Positions 1-8,621 of a DNA stretch of 54,139 nt are shown here, piece by piece. The position numbers and the translations under genes are program-made. The notes under the pieces were generated by a model, which made no database searches, was not told the DNA's origin, and saw nothing but the letters and a program-made list of their open reading frames with translations. The DNA comes from an uncultured Prochlorococcus sp. (lineage in GTDB: Bacteria > Cyanobacteriota > Cyanobacteriia > PCC-6307 > Cyanobiaceae): contig CACGKI010000009.1 in the NCBI GenBank assembly GCA_902573565.1, positions 1 through 54,139 on the forward strand, read 5' to 3'. Numbering within the stretch: position 1 is the first letter of the stretch; every line of letters starts with the position of its first letter.

Positions 1-187
1 AAATTCTTCCAAAAAAAGAAAAATAGAGCTTCAATCTTACAAAATAATATTTATTCTAAAGGATGTAGATCCAAAAGATCCTACAGAAGAATTAAGTTCC
101 ATATTGAGTAATTCTGATGTAAATTTTGAAATAGAAAAGATTGAACGTATATTAGATTCAAAAAATAAAAGCATGAATAAAAATTAA
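1..187 (+). CDS. C-terminal end of an unrecognised protein
   Basis: An open frame enters from the left edge and stops with TAA at 185-187, giving about 61 residues of a C-terminus. The visible part is rich in Lys, Glu, Asp and Ser, with a short hydrophobic strand (YKIIFIL) followed by an acidic stretch. It sits 21 bases before the DUF2232 gene on the same strand, so the two may share a transcript. I do not recognise the family from this fragment, and no catalytic motif is visible. The beginning lies outside the window. Confidence 0.6.
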   Translation, partial: NSSKKRKIELQSYKIIFILKDVDPKDPTEELSSILSNSDVNFEIEKIERILDSKNKSMNKN

Positions 188-208
188 CTAAAAATATTCA
201 AAAAATAA

Positions 209-847
209 ATGAAAATAACAACAAAAACTGAAGCATTAAATATTGTTGAGACCTCATATTTAGCATCTCTTTCGTCTTTATTATGGGTTGCACTATATTA
301 TTTGCCAATTGGGGGAGCATTATTAAGATTAATTTTACCTCTCCCAATGATCCTATTGCACTTGCGAAGAGGAACCAAAACTGCATTGGAAGGACTCCTA
401 ATCCAATTTCTACTTTTATTCATAATTATGGGTCCTGTTAGAGGAACTTTATTTTTATTTCCTTATGGGATCTTGGCTTTTTGGTTGGGCTGGTCTTGGT
501 TTAAAGAAAAAAGCTGGAGACTCAGTTTAACTGTAGGAGTTTTTATTGGAACCCTTGGCTTCTTCGTTAGAGTAATAGCTTTATCTACGTTGGTTGGTGA
601 TAATCTTTGGGTGTTAATTACTAGAGCAAGTTATGGTCTATTAGAAAAGTTCATTGGATTATTAAATTTACCTTTTTCCCCTTCAATTTTGAGTATCCAA
701 TTAGGTGCAATTTTATTAATAATTTTTCAAGAAATAGTTTATGTTTTAACTGTGCATGTAGTTGCCTATTCTCTATTTCCTAGATTTAAATTAACTATCC
801 CAGATCCTCCAAGATTTTTAAATAGCTTGGTTGATTTGAATAATTGA
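209..847 (+). CDS. DUF2232-type integral membrane protein
   Basis: This is a 212-residue, very hydrophobic protein with about five or six predicted membrane segments and short charged loops, for example LRRGTKT near residue 52 and WFKEKSWR near 96. The layout matches the cyanobacterial DUF2232 family, for which I know no established function; some members resemble membrane components of small-molecule uptake systems. Its stop codon lies only 8 bases before the cobT ATG, so it is probably co-transcribed with cobT. That neighbourhood would allow a role linked to cobalamin or precursor handling, but this is inference from position only. The ATG at 209 is the first in frame after the upstream gene. 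Confidence 0.7.
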   Translation: MKITTKTEALNIVETSYLASLSSLLWVALYYLPIGGALLRLILPLPMILLHLRRGTKTALEGLLIQFLLLFIIMGPVRGTLFLFPYGILAFWLGWSWFKEKSWRLSLTVGVFIGTLGFFVRVIALSTLVGDNLWVLITRASYGLLEKFIGLLNLPFSPSILSIQLGAILLIIFQEIVYVLTVHVVAYSLFPRFKLTIPDPPRFLNSLVDLNN

Positions 848-855
848 AAAAAATA

Positions 856-2013
856 ATGAGTAATTTAGATTTGGGGATAAATTTTTTTGGTAATGAATCC
901 ACCATAAAAAGAAAACTTAATAAGATAGAAATACTAAAAAAGAATATTAGTAATTTTAAAATATTTCTTATTATTGCAGGTACAAACACATCTCAAATTC
1001 CTGGGATATCTGCTGCAGGTATTAATCCAAAATCAAGGCGAATAACTGCCCTCGCAGATGCCGAATTTTTGCTTAAAGGTGCTTCAACAGAACATAAATA
1101 TAAGTTACCTCCACTAAATGCAGGAGTAACTCCCGCCCTGATAAGTCATGTTTGTTCAAAGCTTATAAATATTTATCCAGTTATTGTTCCTCTGGGAATA
1201 ATAGTAAAGCCTTATTTTAATCATTTGGTTGTAGAAGATAGAGATTTAGGCCCATCAAATTGTATTACTACTGGAAAATCTATGTCCAAAGAGAGAGTTA
1301 TGAATCTCTATGAAAGAGGTCTTGCGATAGGAAAATCTTCAAAACAACCAATCTTGATTTCTGAATCTGTACCAGGTGGTACAACAACTGCTCAGGCAGT
1401 AATGGAAGCTTTTGGCTTGCCGGTGTCTAATTTAGTAGGGAGTAGTTTATTTAAGGCACCAAGAGAACTAAGAAGAAAAGTAGTACAAGAAGGACTTTCA
1501 AATGCAAATCTTAAGAATGATTTTGACTCTTTTGATATTGTTGCATCAGTAGGAGATCCCTTCCAAGCTTTCTCAATGGGCTTATTAATTGGTGCTAGAT
1601 TAGCAAATCAACCTGTCATATTGTCTGGTGGTAGTCAAATGATGGCTGTTATTTTGCTTGTTTTAGAATTATTAGGTGCAAAAAATAAACATGACTTTAT
1701 TGAGGATGTTTTTATTGCTACAACTGGCTGGCTTGTAAAAGATAATTCTTTAAATGATTTATTAAATTTAATTAATGAGAAACATGAGATAAACATATTA
1801 GGTTTAGCAAGTCCTTTGAATTTTAAATCGTCAATATACAAAGAATTAAAAGATTATGAATTAGGACATGTAAAAGAGGGAGTAGGTGCTGGTGGAATAT
1901 CAATTCTTGCTTTTTTGAATGGGTTTAAAAATCACGAAATAGTTTCATTGTGTCAACAAAATCTGGAAATGATGAAGGGTCTAGGCCAAATTTCATTAGA
2001 GAAGGATTTCTGA
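856..2013 (+). CDS. cobT: CobT-like nicotinate-nucleotide phosphoribosyltransferase (TIGR00303 type)
   Basis: The protein is about 385 residues and belongs to the archaeal/cyanobacterial branch of the CobT family. Family members transfer phosphoribose from nicotinate mononucleotide to the base that becomes the lower ligand of cobamides. Visible motifs are GVTPALISHV near residue 100, the Gly-rich VPGGTTTAQAVMEAFG near 175, and VKEGVGAGG near 340, whose Glu aligns with the catalytic Glu of bacterial CobT. I prefer the ATG at 856; a TTG at 844 is in frame but would overlap the previous gene. The next gene's ATG follows the stop codon directly. Cyanobacteria are known to make pseudocobalamin, so the physiological base may be adenine. 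Confidence 0.88.
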   Translation: MSNLDLGINFFGNESTIKRKLNKIEILKKNISNFKIFLIIAGTNTSQIPGISAAGINPKSRRITALADAEFLLKGASTEHKYKLPPLNAGVTPALISHVCSKLINIYPVIVPLGIIVKPYFNHLVVEDRDLGPSNCITTGKSMSKERVMNLYERGLAIGKSSKQPILISESVPGGTTTAQAVMEAFGLPVSNLVGSSLFKAPRELRRKVVQEGLSNANLKNDFDSFDIVASVGDPFQAFSMGLLIGARLANQPVILSGGSQMMAVILLVLELLGAKNKHDFIEDVFIATTGWLVKDNSLNDLLNLINEKHEINILGLASPLNFKSSIYKELKDYELGHVKEGVGAGGISILAFLNGFKNHEIVSLCQQNLEMMKGLGQISLEKDF

Positions 2014-3012
2014 ATGTTTTCAAAATTTTCAAACAGAAGAAAATTTTTAAATTATGGTAAGCTTTCGTTTTTATTTCTCTTAAATTCTTGTAGTAATCTT
2101 TCTAAAAAAGTAATAATTGGACTACAAAATTCTTTTTATCCAAAATCTTTTAAAGATACGATTCCAAAAGATTGGAAGCAGGAAAAAATTAATTTTGGAA
2201 GTATCCAGCCACAAAAATATAGAAACATAATTTCAAATGCTGACTTTGTATTAATAAATGATGGATGGATTAATAATATAAATTTTGCTGAATTTGAAAA
2301 AATAAATCAATATCCATTAATCAAAAATCTTGATAAAAGATCGATAGATTTTTTAGGAAGTTTTAATGAAAATCAAAGAAGTAAATTATTTCCTGTTGGA
2401 GTAATACCTTACACAATTATTATTAAAAATAATAAAGAACTAATAAATTCAGCCAGAAATTCTTGGGATTTCCTTCTTTCTAAAAAATTAACGGGGAAAA
2501 TTATTTTTCCACAAAGTCCCAGAATAATATTGTCAATTGCTAAAAAAATTAATTCACATAACTCTTTAAAAAAACTTAAAAGTCAAGCAATGTTATTTGA
2601 CGATAAAAATATGCTCAATTGGTTGATTAATTCAGATGCTTGTGTAGCAATAGTGCCTTATAGTCTCTGTTCAAAATATTTAAAAATAGATCCAAGGCTT
2701 TCTTTAGTTTTCCCAAGTCAAGGAGTCCCTTTAATGTGGCATTTTCTCCTTAGTCGATCAAATCTAAATAATGAAATATTAATAAAATGGATTAAATCTT
2801 TCGAAAATAAATCAATAGTAGATAAATTGGTAAATGAAGGTTGGTATCTACCATTCAATAGTGATTATTTGCAAAATAAATATAAATCTGAGTTGTCCTT
2901 AATCTCAAGTCCTTCTAAGAAATGTTGGGAAAATAGTTGGTCTTTCCCTGTCTTAACTAATGAACAAAGAATTAATCTTGAAAATTCTTGGCATAAATCT
3001 TTAACCCCATAA
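2014..3012 (+). CDS. Tat-type lipoprotein, periplasmic solute-binding (PotD-like) protein
   Basis: The 332-residue protein starts with a twin-arginine signal, NRRKFLN at residues 7-13, then a short hydrophobic core and a lipobox LNSC with Cys26. This suggests folding before export and then lipid anchoring. The body resembles type II periplasmic binding proteins of the spermidine/putrescine or iron class; the stretch SWDFLLSKKLTGKI near residue 150 is typical. The ligand cannot be told from sequence. The start codon directly follows the cobT stop, so they are probably co-transcribed. No permease or ATPase gene is adjacent; an orphan iron-type permease lies at 44722-46260. Its 3' end overlaps the convergent reductase gene by 12 bases. 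Confidence 0.72.
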   Translation: MFSKFSNRRKFLNYGKLSFLFLLNSCSNLSKKVIIGLQNSFYPKSFKDTIPKDWKQEKINFGSIQPQKYRNIISNADFVLINDGWINNINFAEFEKINQYPLIKNLDKRSIDFLGSFNENQRSKLFPVGVIPYTIIIKNNKELINSARNSWDFLLSKKLTGKIIFPQSPRIILSIAKKINSHNSLKKLKSQAMLFDDKNMLNWLINSDACVAIVPYSLCSKYLKIDPRLSLVFPSQGVPLMWHFLLSRSNLNNEILIKWIKSFENKSIVDKLVNEGWYLPFNSDYLQNKYKSELSLISSPSKKCWENSWSFPVLTNEQRINLENSWHKSLTP

Positions 3013-4143
3013 TCTTTTTTTCGGAGCATCAATTAATAAGTTATGGGTTTGCTTTAGTAAATTTGGTATGTCTAATTTACTAGGACATTTTGGAACACAT
3101 TCATTACACTCTTGACAAAATGAAGAATTTTTTTCTTCCCACCAGTGGCCAGCTTTTCCTATTAAATTGTATCTTTCTTTTGAAAATTCTAATTGACCAT
3201 AACCAATAGAGATATTTCTTAAACGTAGTATTTCTGGAATAGGTATTTCATTTGGGCATGGTAGACAACTTCTGCATTGTTCACATTTTGTTGAGCTTAA
3301 TCTTTCATTAGCTACCTCCTCAATTTTATTTAGGGCTCTTATTTCAGGTGTTGTCAGCCTTTCGCAAGAGTTTCTAAGTTTATTTGCAAATTCAAAATCT
3401 TTTTTGCTTGTCGCCCCCAGGGACAATGTTGTAATGCCTTTTGCCAAAAGGAATCGATACGCTAATTCTAATGGATGAAAAGGCTTAGAGGCCTCTAACA
3501 AAAGATCACTTGGAGAATATAATCTACCGCCTTTATCAGCGGGAGATATTGCTAATACTCCCATACCTTTTTTTATAGCTTGCTCTGCCAAAGTAATTTT
3601 AGATTGATCTAAAAAATGTAAATGTAGACTACAAAAACTAAAAATTTCGCAGTTAATTGCTTCTTTAATTAGTGAATAACTTCCGTGTGAACTAAACCCA
3701 ACTTGATCAACTAGTTTCTTCTCAATTATCCATGATATGAATTTCTTACCCTCTCCCTCTAGAACCCAATCTAGATGTTGTTTTAAGTTGAGTCCATGAA
3801 TTGCAAGATTATTAATTTTCTCACGTTTTAAATTTTTAAGAGAATTTTTAAAATTATTTTTTAAAAAGTTAAAATCACCTTTTGGTAAAACTTTGGTAGT
3901 AATCACCCAGTGTTTTTCAGGTATGTTTTCTTCTAAAGCTATTTTTTTTATTGACTTTCCAGTAAGTGATTCAGCATCACCATAAGAAGGTGCTGTTTCT
4001 ATGTGGTTAATTCCTACATAATATGCATTTTTTATTATGCTGTACATCTTTTCGAGACTTTCAGTTGCTCGCATTGTCCCTAAAGTAAATAAGCTCACTT
4101 TCGCCCCTTTACCAAATGATCTTTTTTGCGAATTAATAATCAT
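3001..4143 (-). CDS. Aldo/keto reductase with C-terminal Fe-S cluster domain
   Basis: A 380-residue protein in two parts. Residues 1 to about 270 form an aldo/keto reductase barrel: ETAPSYGDAE carries the catalytic Tyr (Glu replaces the usual Asp), the Lys is in VITTKVLPKG and the His in LAIHGLN. The C-terminal part has two ferredoxin-like Cys groups, CEQCRSCLPCP near 290 and CQECNECVPKCP near 345. Together these fit the predicted Fe-S aldo/keto oxidoreductases common in cyanobacteria, whose substrates are mostly unknown. The barrel suggests NADPH use, and the clusters suggest electron exchange with ferredoxin or another carrier. It is transcribed away from ribE and overlaps the lipoprotein gene at its 3' end. 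Confidence 0.85.
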   Translation of the reverse strand: MIINSQKRSFGKGAKVSLFTLGTMRATESLEKMYSIIKNAYYVGINHIETAPSYGDAESLTGKSIKKIALEENIPEKHWVITTKVLPKGDFNFLKNNFKNSLKNLKREKINNLAIHGLNLKQHLDWVLEGEGKKFISWIIEKKLVDQVGFSSHGSYSLIKEAINCEIFSFCSLHLHFLDQSKITLAEQAIKKGMGVLAISPADKGGRLYSPSDLLLEASKPFHPLELAYRFLLAKGITTLSLGATSKKDFEFANKLRNSCERLTTPEIRALNKIEEVANERLSSTKCEQCRSCLPCPNEIPIPEILRLRNISIGYGQLEFSKERYNLIGKAGHWWEEKNSSFCQECNECVPKCPSKLDIPNLLKQTHNLLIDAPKKRLWG

Positions 4144-4255
4144 CTAAGTATGATCGATTTCTTTTTATTTACTCTTTAATTTATTTATAGTTGAAAATGA
4201 TCTAAAGTAAATTAAAGTAAATACAAAATTTTGCAAAAATATTTTTCTTAAATCT

Positions 4256-4909
4256 ATGTTCACAGGAATAATCCAATCAATTGGAAAATTAAAACAAAAA
4301 AAAAATATTTTAGAAATTGAAATCCTAAATCACTTATTTGATATGGCAATCGGTGACAGCATAGCTGTTGATGGAATTTGTTTGACAGTTAAAGAGATTT
4401 TTCAAAATAAATTTACTGTTGATGTTAGTGAGGAGACATTAAAAAAAACAACTTTAGGAGTAAAGTCGGACCTTAATCAGATTGTTAATTTGGAGCCCGC
4501 TCTTAGGGTGTCTGACCGTTTAGGAGGCCATATAGTCAGCGGACATGTTGATGGCCTTGGAATAGTTGAGAATATAGAAAAATTAGAGAAATCTTGGCTC
4601 TTATCAATAAAGTGGAAAAACAATAATTTTTCAAAATATGTAGTTAATAAAGGGAGTATTTGTGTAAACGGTATAAGTCTTACGATTGCAAAATATGAGC
4701 AGGAAGGAGAAATATTTACTATTGCGATAATTCCTCATACCTGGCATAACACAAATCTGAATAAATTAAATGTCGGCGACAGCGTAAACCTTGAGGCAGA
4801 TGCTCTAATTAAATACGTAGAGAAATTACTTTTATTTAATAAAAATAGTAATCAAGATTTATCTCCAAATAATATTTCTTCGGAGTGGCTTAAAGAAAAC
4901 GGTTGGTAA
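4256..4909 (+). CDS. ribE: Riboflavin synthase, alpha subunit
   Basis: The 217-residue protein begins MFTGIIQ, the signature of riboflavin synthase, and has the two homologous lumazine-binding halves typical of the family. The first covers residues 1 to about 95 and the second starts after GGHIVSGHVDGLG. It dismutates two 6,7-dimethyl-8-ribityllumazine molecules to riboflavin in the cytosol. The usual family length is around 200-220, so it looks complete. It is divergent from the Fe-S reductase gene, with 112 bases between them that should hold both promoters. Its 3' end faces the cyAbrB-like gene with an 11-base gap. The tail after residue 195 is Asn-rich and probably variable. Confidence 0.95.
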   Translation: MFTGIIQSIGKLKQKKNILEIEILNHLFDMAIGDSIAVDGICLTVKEIFQNKFTVDVSEETLKKTTLGVKSDLNQIVNLEPALRVSDRLGGHIVSGHVDGLGIVENIEKLEKSWLLSIKWKNNNFSKYVVNKGSICVNGISLTIAKYEQEGEIFTIAIIPHTWHNTNLNKLNVGDSVNLEADALIKYVEKLLLFNKNSNQDLSPNNISSEWLKENGW

Positions 4910-4920
4910 AATATATTTTT

Positions 4921-5274
4921 TTAATTTAATGGAATCAGATAAATTGTTTTTGATTCTTTTTTAAGATCGATTTTAAATTCCTGACCAGGTTCTAGACCTA
5001 ATTTTTTGGTGTAGGCATGACCAATTAATAGGTTCCCATTGCCATGAACTTTAGTTTTAAATTCTGTCTGTCTGCCTCTTGAAGCTCTATTACCATTTTT
5101 CCACTGACGACCATTTCCTATTTTGTAACCCTTAGCTTCGATAAGCGCCCTGTAAAAACTTTTTCTTAAGATTCTTCCGCTAGGACCTACGTAACCACAA
5201 CCTTTTGCTATCTCATCTTCAGATTTTTTACTTAATAATTTTGCTTTTTCAAGAAGTTCTTTTCCTTCTAGCAT
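4921..5274 (-). CDS. cyAbrB-family transcriptional regulator
   Basis: This 117-residue basic protein matches the cyanobacterial AbrB-like family. It has a conserved N-terminal part (GCGYVGPSGRILRKSFYRALIEAKG) and a C-terminal AbrB-like swapped-hairpin DNA-binding half (NLLIGHAYTKKLGLEPGQEFKI). In model cyanobacteria cyAbrB proteins bind DNA broadly and affect nitrogen, carbon and redox gene expression; which genes this copy controls cannot be seen here. The family has two main clades and I cannot assign one with certainty. It lies downstream of ctaE on the same strand? No: ctaE is also minus and lies at higher coordinates, so read-through from the oxidase operon is possible across the 96-base gap. 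Confidence 0.82.
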   Translation of the reverse strand: MLEGKELLEKAKLLSKKSEDEIAKGCGYVGPSGRILRKSFYRALIEAKGYKIGNGRQWKNGNRASRGRQTEFKTKVHGNGNLLIGHAYTKKLGLEPGQEFKIDLKKESKTIYLIPLN

Positions 5275-5370
5275 TATCTGACAAATTTCTAACTATATAT
5301 TCTTACTAAAAAGGAGAACTGTGGCAATAAAAATTAATAAAAAATATATTTAATTTTTAAAATTAAGTTT

Positions 5371-5973
5371 TTATAAAAGATACAAAATAATAAATAAAAT
5401 AACCCATATTCCATCGACAAAATGCCAGTACAATTCAACAGCTTCCAATGGGAACATATTTTGACTAGTTAATCTTCCACCATTGATTCTCGATTGCCAA
5501 GCTATAATTAAAATCATTAAAGTGCCTAAAGTGACATGTAATCCATGAAAACCAGTAAGAGCATAAAAAGTACTTGCAAATAAATTATCGGTTAATCCAA
5601 AAGGTAAATGAAAATATTCAAATAATTGACATATTAAAAATATAATTCCAAGCAAAGCAGTAAAAAATAACCATTTTTGGGAATCAGAGTTTTTATCTTT
5701 TAAAAGTGCTTTACCTGCTTTATGGAAAGTTGCACTACTAACAAGTAATAAAATTGTGTTGAGTGTAGGTATTGGAAGTTCTAATTCATAAATAGCACCA
5801 TCAGGTAATGGATTTACTGCTTTATAAGTTAGATAAGCAGCAAAGAATCCAGCAAAAGTCATTCCGTCCGCAATTAGGAAAGTTATAAGACCAAACATTC
5901 TAAAGTCTTCATGTGTTTCATTGACTTCAGAATTATTTTTTTGAATTTCTTTTGAGCTATCTAGAGTTGTCAT
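5371..5973 (-). CDS. ctaE: Cytochrome c oxidase subunit III
   Basis: A 200-residue membrane protein with about five transmembrane helices and the subunit III features FHGLHVTLGTLMILI near residue 143 and the C-terminal LYWHFVDGIWVILFIILYLL-like helix. Subunit III stabilises the heme-copper oxidase core and supports proton uptake during the four-electron reduction of oxygen. It is short compared with mitochondrial subunit III because it lacks the first two helices, as is usual in cyanobacteria. The N-terminal 25 residues are polar and charged. It is the last gene of ctaC-ctaD-ctaE, six bases behind ctaD. Confidence 0.96.
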   Translation of the reverse strand: MTTLDSSKEIQKNNSEVNETHEDFRMFGLITFLIADGMTFAGFFAAYLTYKAVNPLPDGAIYELELPIPTLNTILLLVSSATFHKAGKALLKDKNSDSQKWLFFTALLGIIFLICQLFEYFHLPFGLTDNLFASTFYALTGFHGLHVTLGTLMILIIAWQSRINGGRLTSQNMFPLEAVELYWHFVDGIWVILFIILYLL

Positions 5974-5979
5974 ATGTTT

Positions 5980-7605
5980 TTATTTTTGTTCAGAAATTTC
6001 TTTACCATAACCATAAGGTTCTTCAACTAATGGAGCTTCTCCTTCCCAATTTTCAACTGGAGGTGGAGAAGATGTTAACCATTCAGGTGTAAGAGCATTC
6101 CAAGGGTTATCTCCAGCATCTTTTCCATTTCTCACACTAAGTAAAACATTAATTAAAAAAGGAATTGTGCTTATAGCCATTAAAAGAGCCCCAAGGCTAC
6201 TGATTTGATTAACGAACTGGAATTGAGGATCATATTCAGCGACTCTTCTCGGCATTCCATTTAAACCTAGCCAATGTTGAGGAGCAAAGCACAAATTAAA
6301 TCCAATAAAGGTAATGATAAAATGTAAAATTCCTAATTTTTCATTTAGCATTTTCCCAGTTACTTTGGGGAACCAATGATATATAGATGAGAAAATAATA
6401 AAAACAGTCCCGCCATAAACTATGTAATGAAAATGGGCTACTACGAAATAGGTATCATGTACGTGAATATCAAAAGGGACCTGTGCCAAAGCAACTCCTG
6501 TAATACCTCCAAAAACAAAATTTATAATAAATCCGCAAGAGAATAACATTGCACTATTGATTGAGATTTTACCTCCCCATAATGTTGCAACCCAATTGAA
6601 AAATTTTATCCCTGTGGGAACAGCAATAAATGCTGTCGCGATAGTAAAGAACAATCTCATCCAAGGGGGCGTTCCACTAGTAAACATGTGATGAGCCCAA
6701 ACAACTAAACCTAAAACAACTATCCCCATTATTGAAAAAACCATTGTTGTATATCCAAAAAGTGGTTTTCTAGCATGTACAGGAAGTATTTCACTTACTA
6801 AACCAAAGGCAGGAAGTACCATAATGTATACAGCTGGATGAGAATAAAACCAAAATAAATGCTGATAAACTACTACATTTCCACCTAAAACAGGGTTAAA
6901 AAAACCTGTATTAGCGATGATATCGAAGCTAAGTAGAATTAAAGTGCCAGCTAATACAGGAGTTGACAAAACAACTAATAGACTTGTTCCAAGCATTGCC
7001 CAACAATACATTGGCAATTGCATAAGTTTTAATCCTGGCCTTCTTAATTTGATAATGGTCGCTATAAAGTTGATTCCACCAAATATAGAACTGCCTCCAA
7101 GTAATAGAACACTCAGAATCCAAATAATTTGTCCCGATTGAGGAGTAGTTATGCTTAAAGGTGGATAAGCAGTCCATCCAGCTTGAGCAGCACCATCAAC
7201 AAAATAGCTAGCTACCAGCATCAAACCTGAAGGAGGAATTAACCAAAAAGCTACTGCATTTAATCTTGGGAATGCCATATCTCTCGCACCTACATAAAAT
7301 GGAATTAAATAATTTCCAAAAGCACCGTTAACTACAGGAACTATCCAAAGGAATATCATTATTGTTCCGTGTAAAGTTAAAACTTGGTTATAAACATCTC
7401 TTGGCATAAAATCAGACATTGGGCTGGCCAGTTCAATTCTTATAGCGCTCGCTAAGGTTCCTCCTATTAAATAGAAGAGAAAACCGCAAACCAAGTATTG
7501 AATCCCAATTACTTTATGATCAAGGCTAAAACTAAAGTATCTAAGCCAGCCTTTGGGTTGAAGACTTTCATTATTAGTTTTTTGTGGATCAATTGATATT
7601 GTCAT
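5980..7605 (-). CDS. ctaD: Cytochrome c oxidase subunit I (A2-like aa3 type)
   Basis: The 541-residue catalytic subunit has about twelve membrane helices. Visible ligands include the heme a His in LTLHGTIMIFLW, the CuB/cross-linked Tyr region FWFYSHPAVYIM near residue 253, the adjacent CuB histidines in WAHHMFT, and the two heme-binding histidines in VAHFHYIVYGG. The helix VI motif reads YSHPAVY and lacks the Glu of HPEVY, which places it in the A2-like group with Tyr-Ser in the proton path, as known for cyanobacterial oxidases. It reduces oxygen with electrons from cytochrome c or plastocyanin. The start overlaps the ctaC stop by four bases (ATGA), so translation is probably coupled. Confidence 0.97.
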   Translation of the reverse strand: MTISIDPQKTNNESLQPKGWLRYFSFSLDHKVIGIQYLVCGFLFYLIGGTLASAIRIELASPMSDFMPRDVYNQVLTLHGTIMIFLWIVPVVNGAFGNYLIPFYVGARDMAFPRLNAVAFWLIPPSGLMLVASYFVDGAAQAGWTAYPPLSITTPQSGQIIWILSVLLLGGSSIFGGINFIATIIKLRRPGLKLMQLPMYCWAMLGTSLLVVLSTPVLAGTLILLSFDIIANTGFFNPVLGGNVVVYQHLFWFYSHPAVYIMVLPAFGLVSEILPVHARKPLFGYTTMVFSIMGIVVLGLVVWAHHMFTSGTPPWMRLFFTIATAFIAVPTGIKFFNWVATLWGGKISINSAMLFSCGFIINFVFGGITGVALAQVPFDIHVHDTYFVVAHFHYIVYGGTVFIIFSSIYHWFPKVTGKMLNEKLGILHFIITFIGFNLCFAPQHWLGLNGMPRRVAEYDPQFQFVNQISSLGALLMAISTIPFLINVLLSVRNGKDAGDNPWNALTPEWLTSSPPPVENWEGEAPLVEEPYGYGKEISEQK

Positions 7606-8405
7606 AAATTTACCTCGGGTTTTTTATTTTTGTTAAACCATTCGTTGTAATCAGATTCTTCTTCAACAACTATCGAGGCTCTCATTCCTCCATGATATGG
7701 GCCACATAATTCTGCACAAATTATCGGATATTTTCCTACTTTTGTAGGAGTGAAATTTAGAATAGTCGGTTGTCCAGGAATAATATCCTGCTTAATTCTG
7801 AACTCTGGTACCCAAAAAGCATGAATTACATCTTTGGATTCCATTTTCATTGATACTTTTTGATCAACAGGAACGTGAAGTTCTCCTGATATGAAATTGC
7901 CCTTGGGATAATTGAATAGAAATGCAAATTGCATAGCCGAAACTTCAATTGATAAATTATTTATAGCTATTTCATTATCCGAAGTTTGACTTATTCCAGC
8001 CCATATTTTTTCAGTATTAGAACTCATCATTTCATGGTTATGATTTAGTTCTTTCATCCCTCCCATTCGATCGTAGATGTTGTAGCTATATAGACCTATT
8101 AATAAAACAATTATTGAAGGGATAATTGTCCACACAATTTCTAAGCTTAAATTTCCCTCTAAAGCTATACCATCGCCTATCTGATCATTTCTTTTCCTAA
8201 ATTTAAATAAGCTATAAATAACTGCTATTGACATTCCTATAAAAATAATTAATCCAATAATGAAAAGAATTTTAAAAAGTTCATCGTAAATTGGTGCATT
8301 AATACTTGCTTCCGCTGGGAGCAAATTTACATTAAAACCAATCCAAAAAGATATAGCAAAAACGAGAGAAATAATTAGTATTAAATAAATGTTTTTATTT
8401 AACAA
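7602..8405 (-). CDS. ctaC: Cytochrome c oxidase subunit II
   Basis: The 267-residue protein has an N-terminal hydrophobic signal/anchor, a second membrane helix near residues 45-70, and a cupredoxin domain facing the lumen or periplasm. The CuA site is visible: His in VIHAFWVP near residue 192 and the cluster CAELCGPYHGGM near 231-242, with two Cys, Glu, His and Met. It takes electrons from a soluble carrier and passes them to heme a in subunit I. It is the first gene of the minus-strand operon and is followed by ctaD with a four-base overlap. The 216-base region upstream faces ctaA and should carry the operon promoter. Confidence 0.97.
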   Translation of the reverse strand: MLNKNIYLILIISLVFAISFWIGFNVNLLPAEASINAPIYDELFKILFIIGLIIFIGMSIAVIYSLFKFRKRNDQIGDGIALEGNLSLEIVWTIIPSIIVLLIGLYSYNIYDRMGGMKELNHNHEMMSSNTEKIWAGISQTSDNEIAINNLSIEVSAMQFAFLFNYPKGNFISGELHVPVDQKVSMKMESKDVIHAFWVPEFRIKQDIIPGQPTILNFTPTKVGKYPIICAELCGPYHGGMRASIVVEEESDYNEWFNKNKKPEVNL

Positions 8406-8621
8406 TTGATTCCTTAAAAATTTGTATTTATATCCTCAAGATATTCAATTTTTTTAATCCTGCATCCTTTGTTAAAAGAAAAACATTTAAATTCACAACT
8501 TCTTAAGATTTATGAAATAAAAGGCGTATTATTAATAACTTTTTAGAGTTAATTGTCAGGGAAAAAAGATTAAATTAGTAAATTATTTTTTAAATTAAAG
8601 ATATTAATTTTTAATTAATGT
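8406..8621. promoter_or_regulatory. Divergent intergenic region between ctaC and ctaA
   Basis: This 216-base A+T-rich stretch separates the oxidase structural operon from the heme A synthesis genes, so it should hold promoters for both. I find no open frame of note on either strand and no clear riboswitch or strong hairpin. Because both transcripts serve the same enzyme, shared regulation from this region is likely, but I cannot identify a specific operator by eye. Confidence 0.4.

Noticed and set aside
6917..7177. Extra reading frames inside ctaD on both strands
   Set aside because: They lie wholly in the conserved membrane core of subunit I and have no family features of their own.
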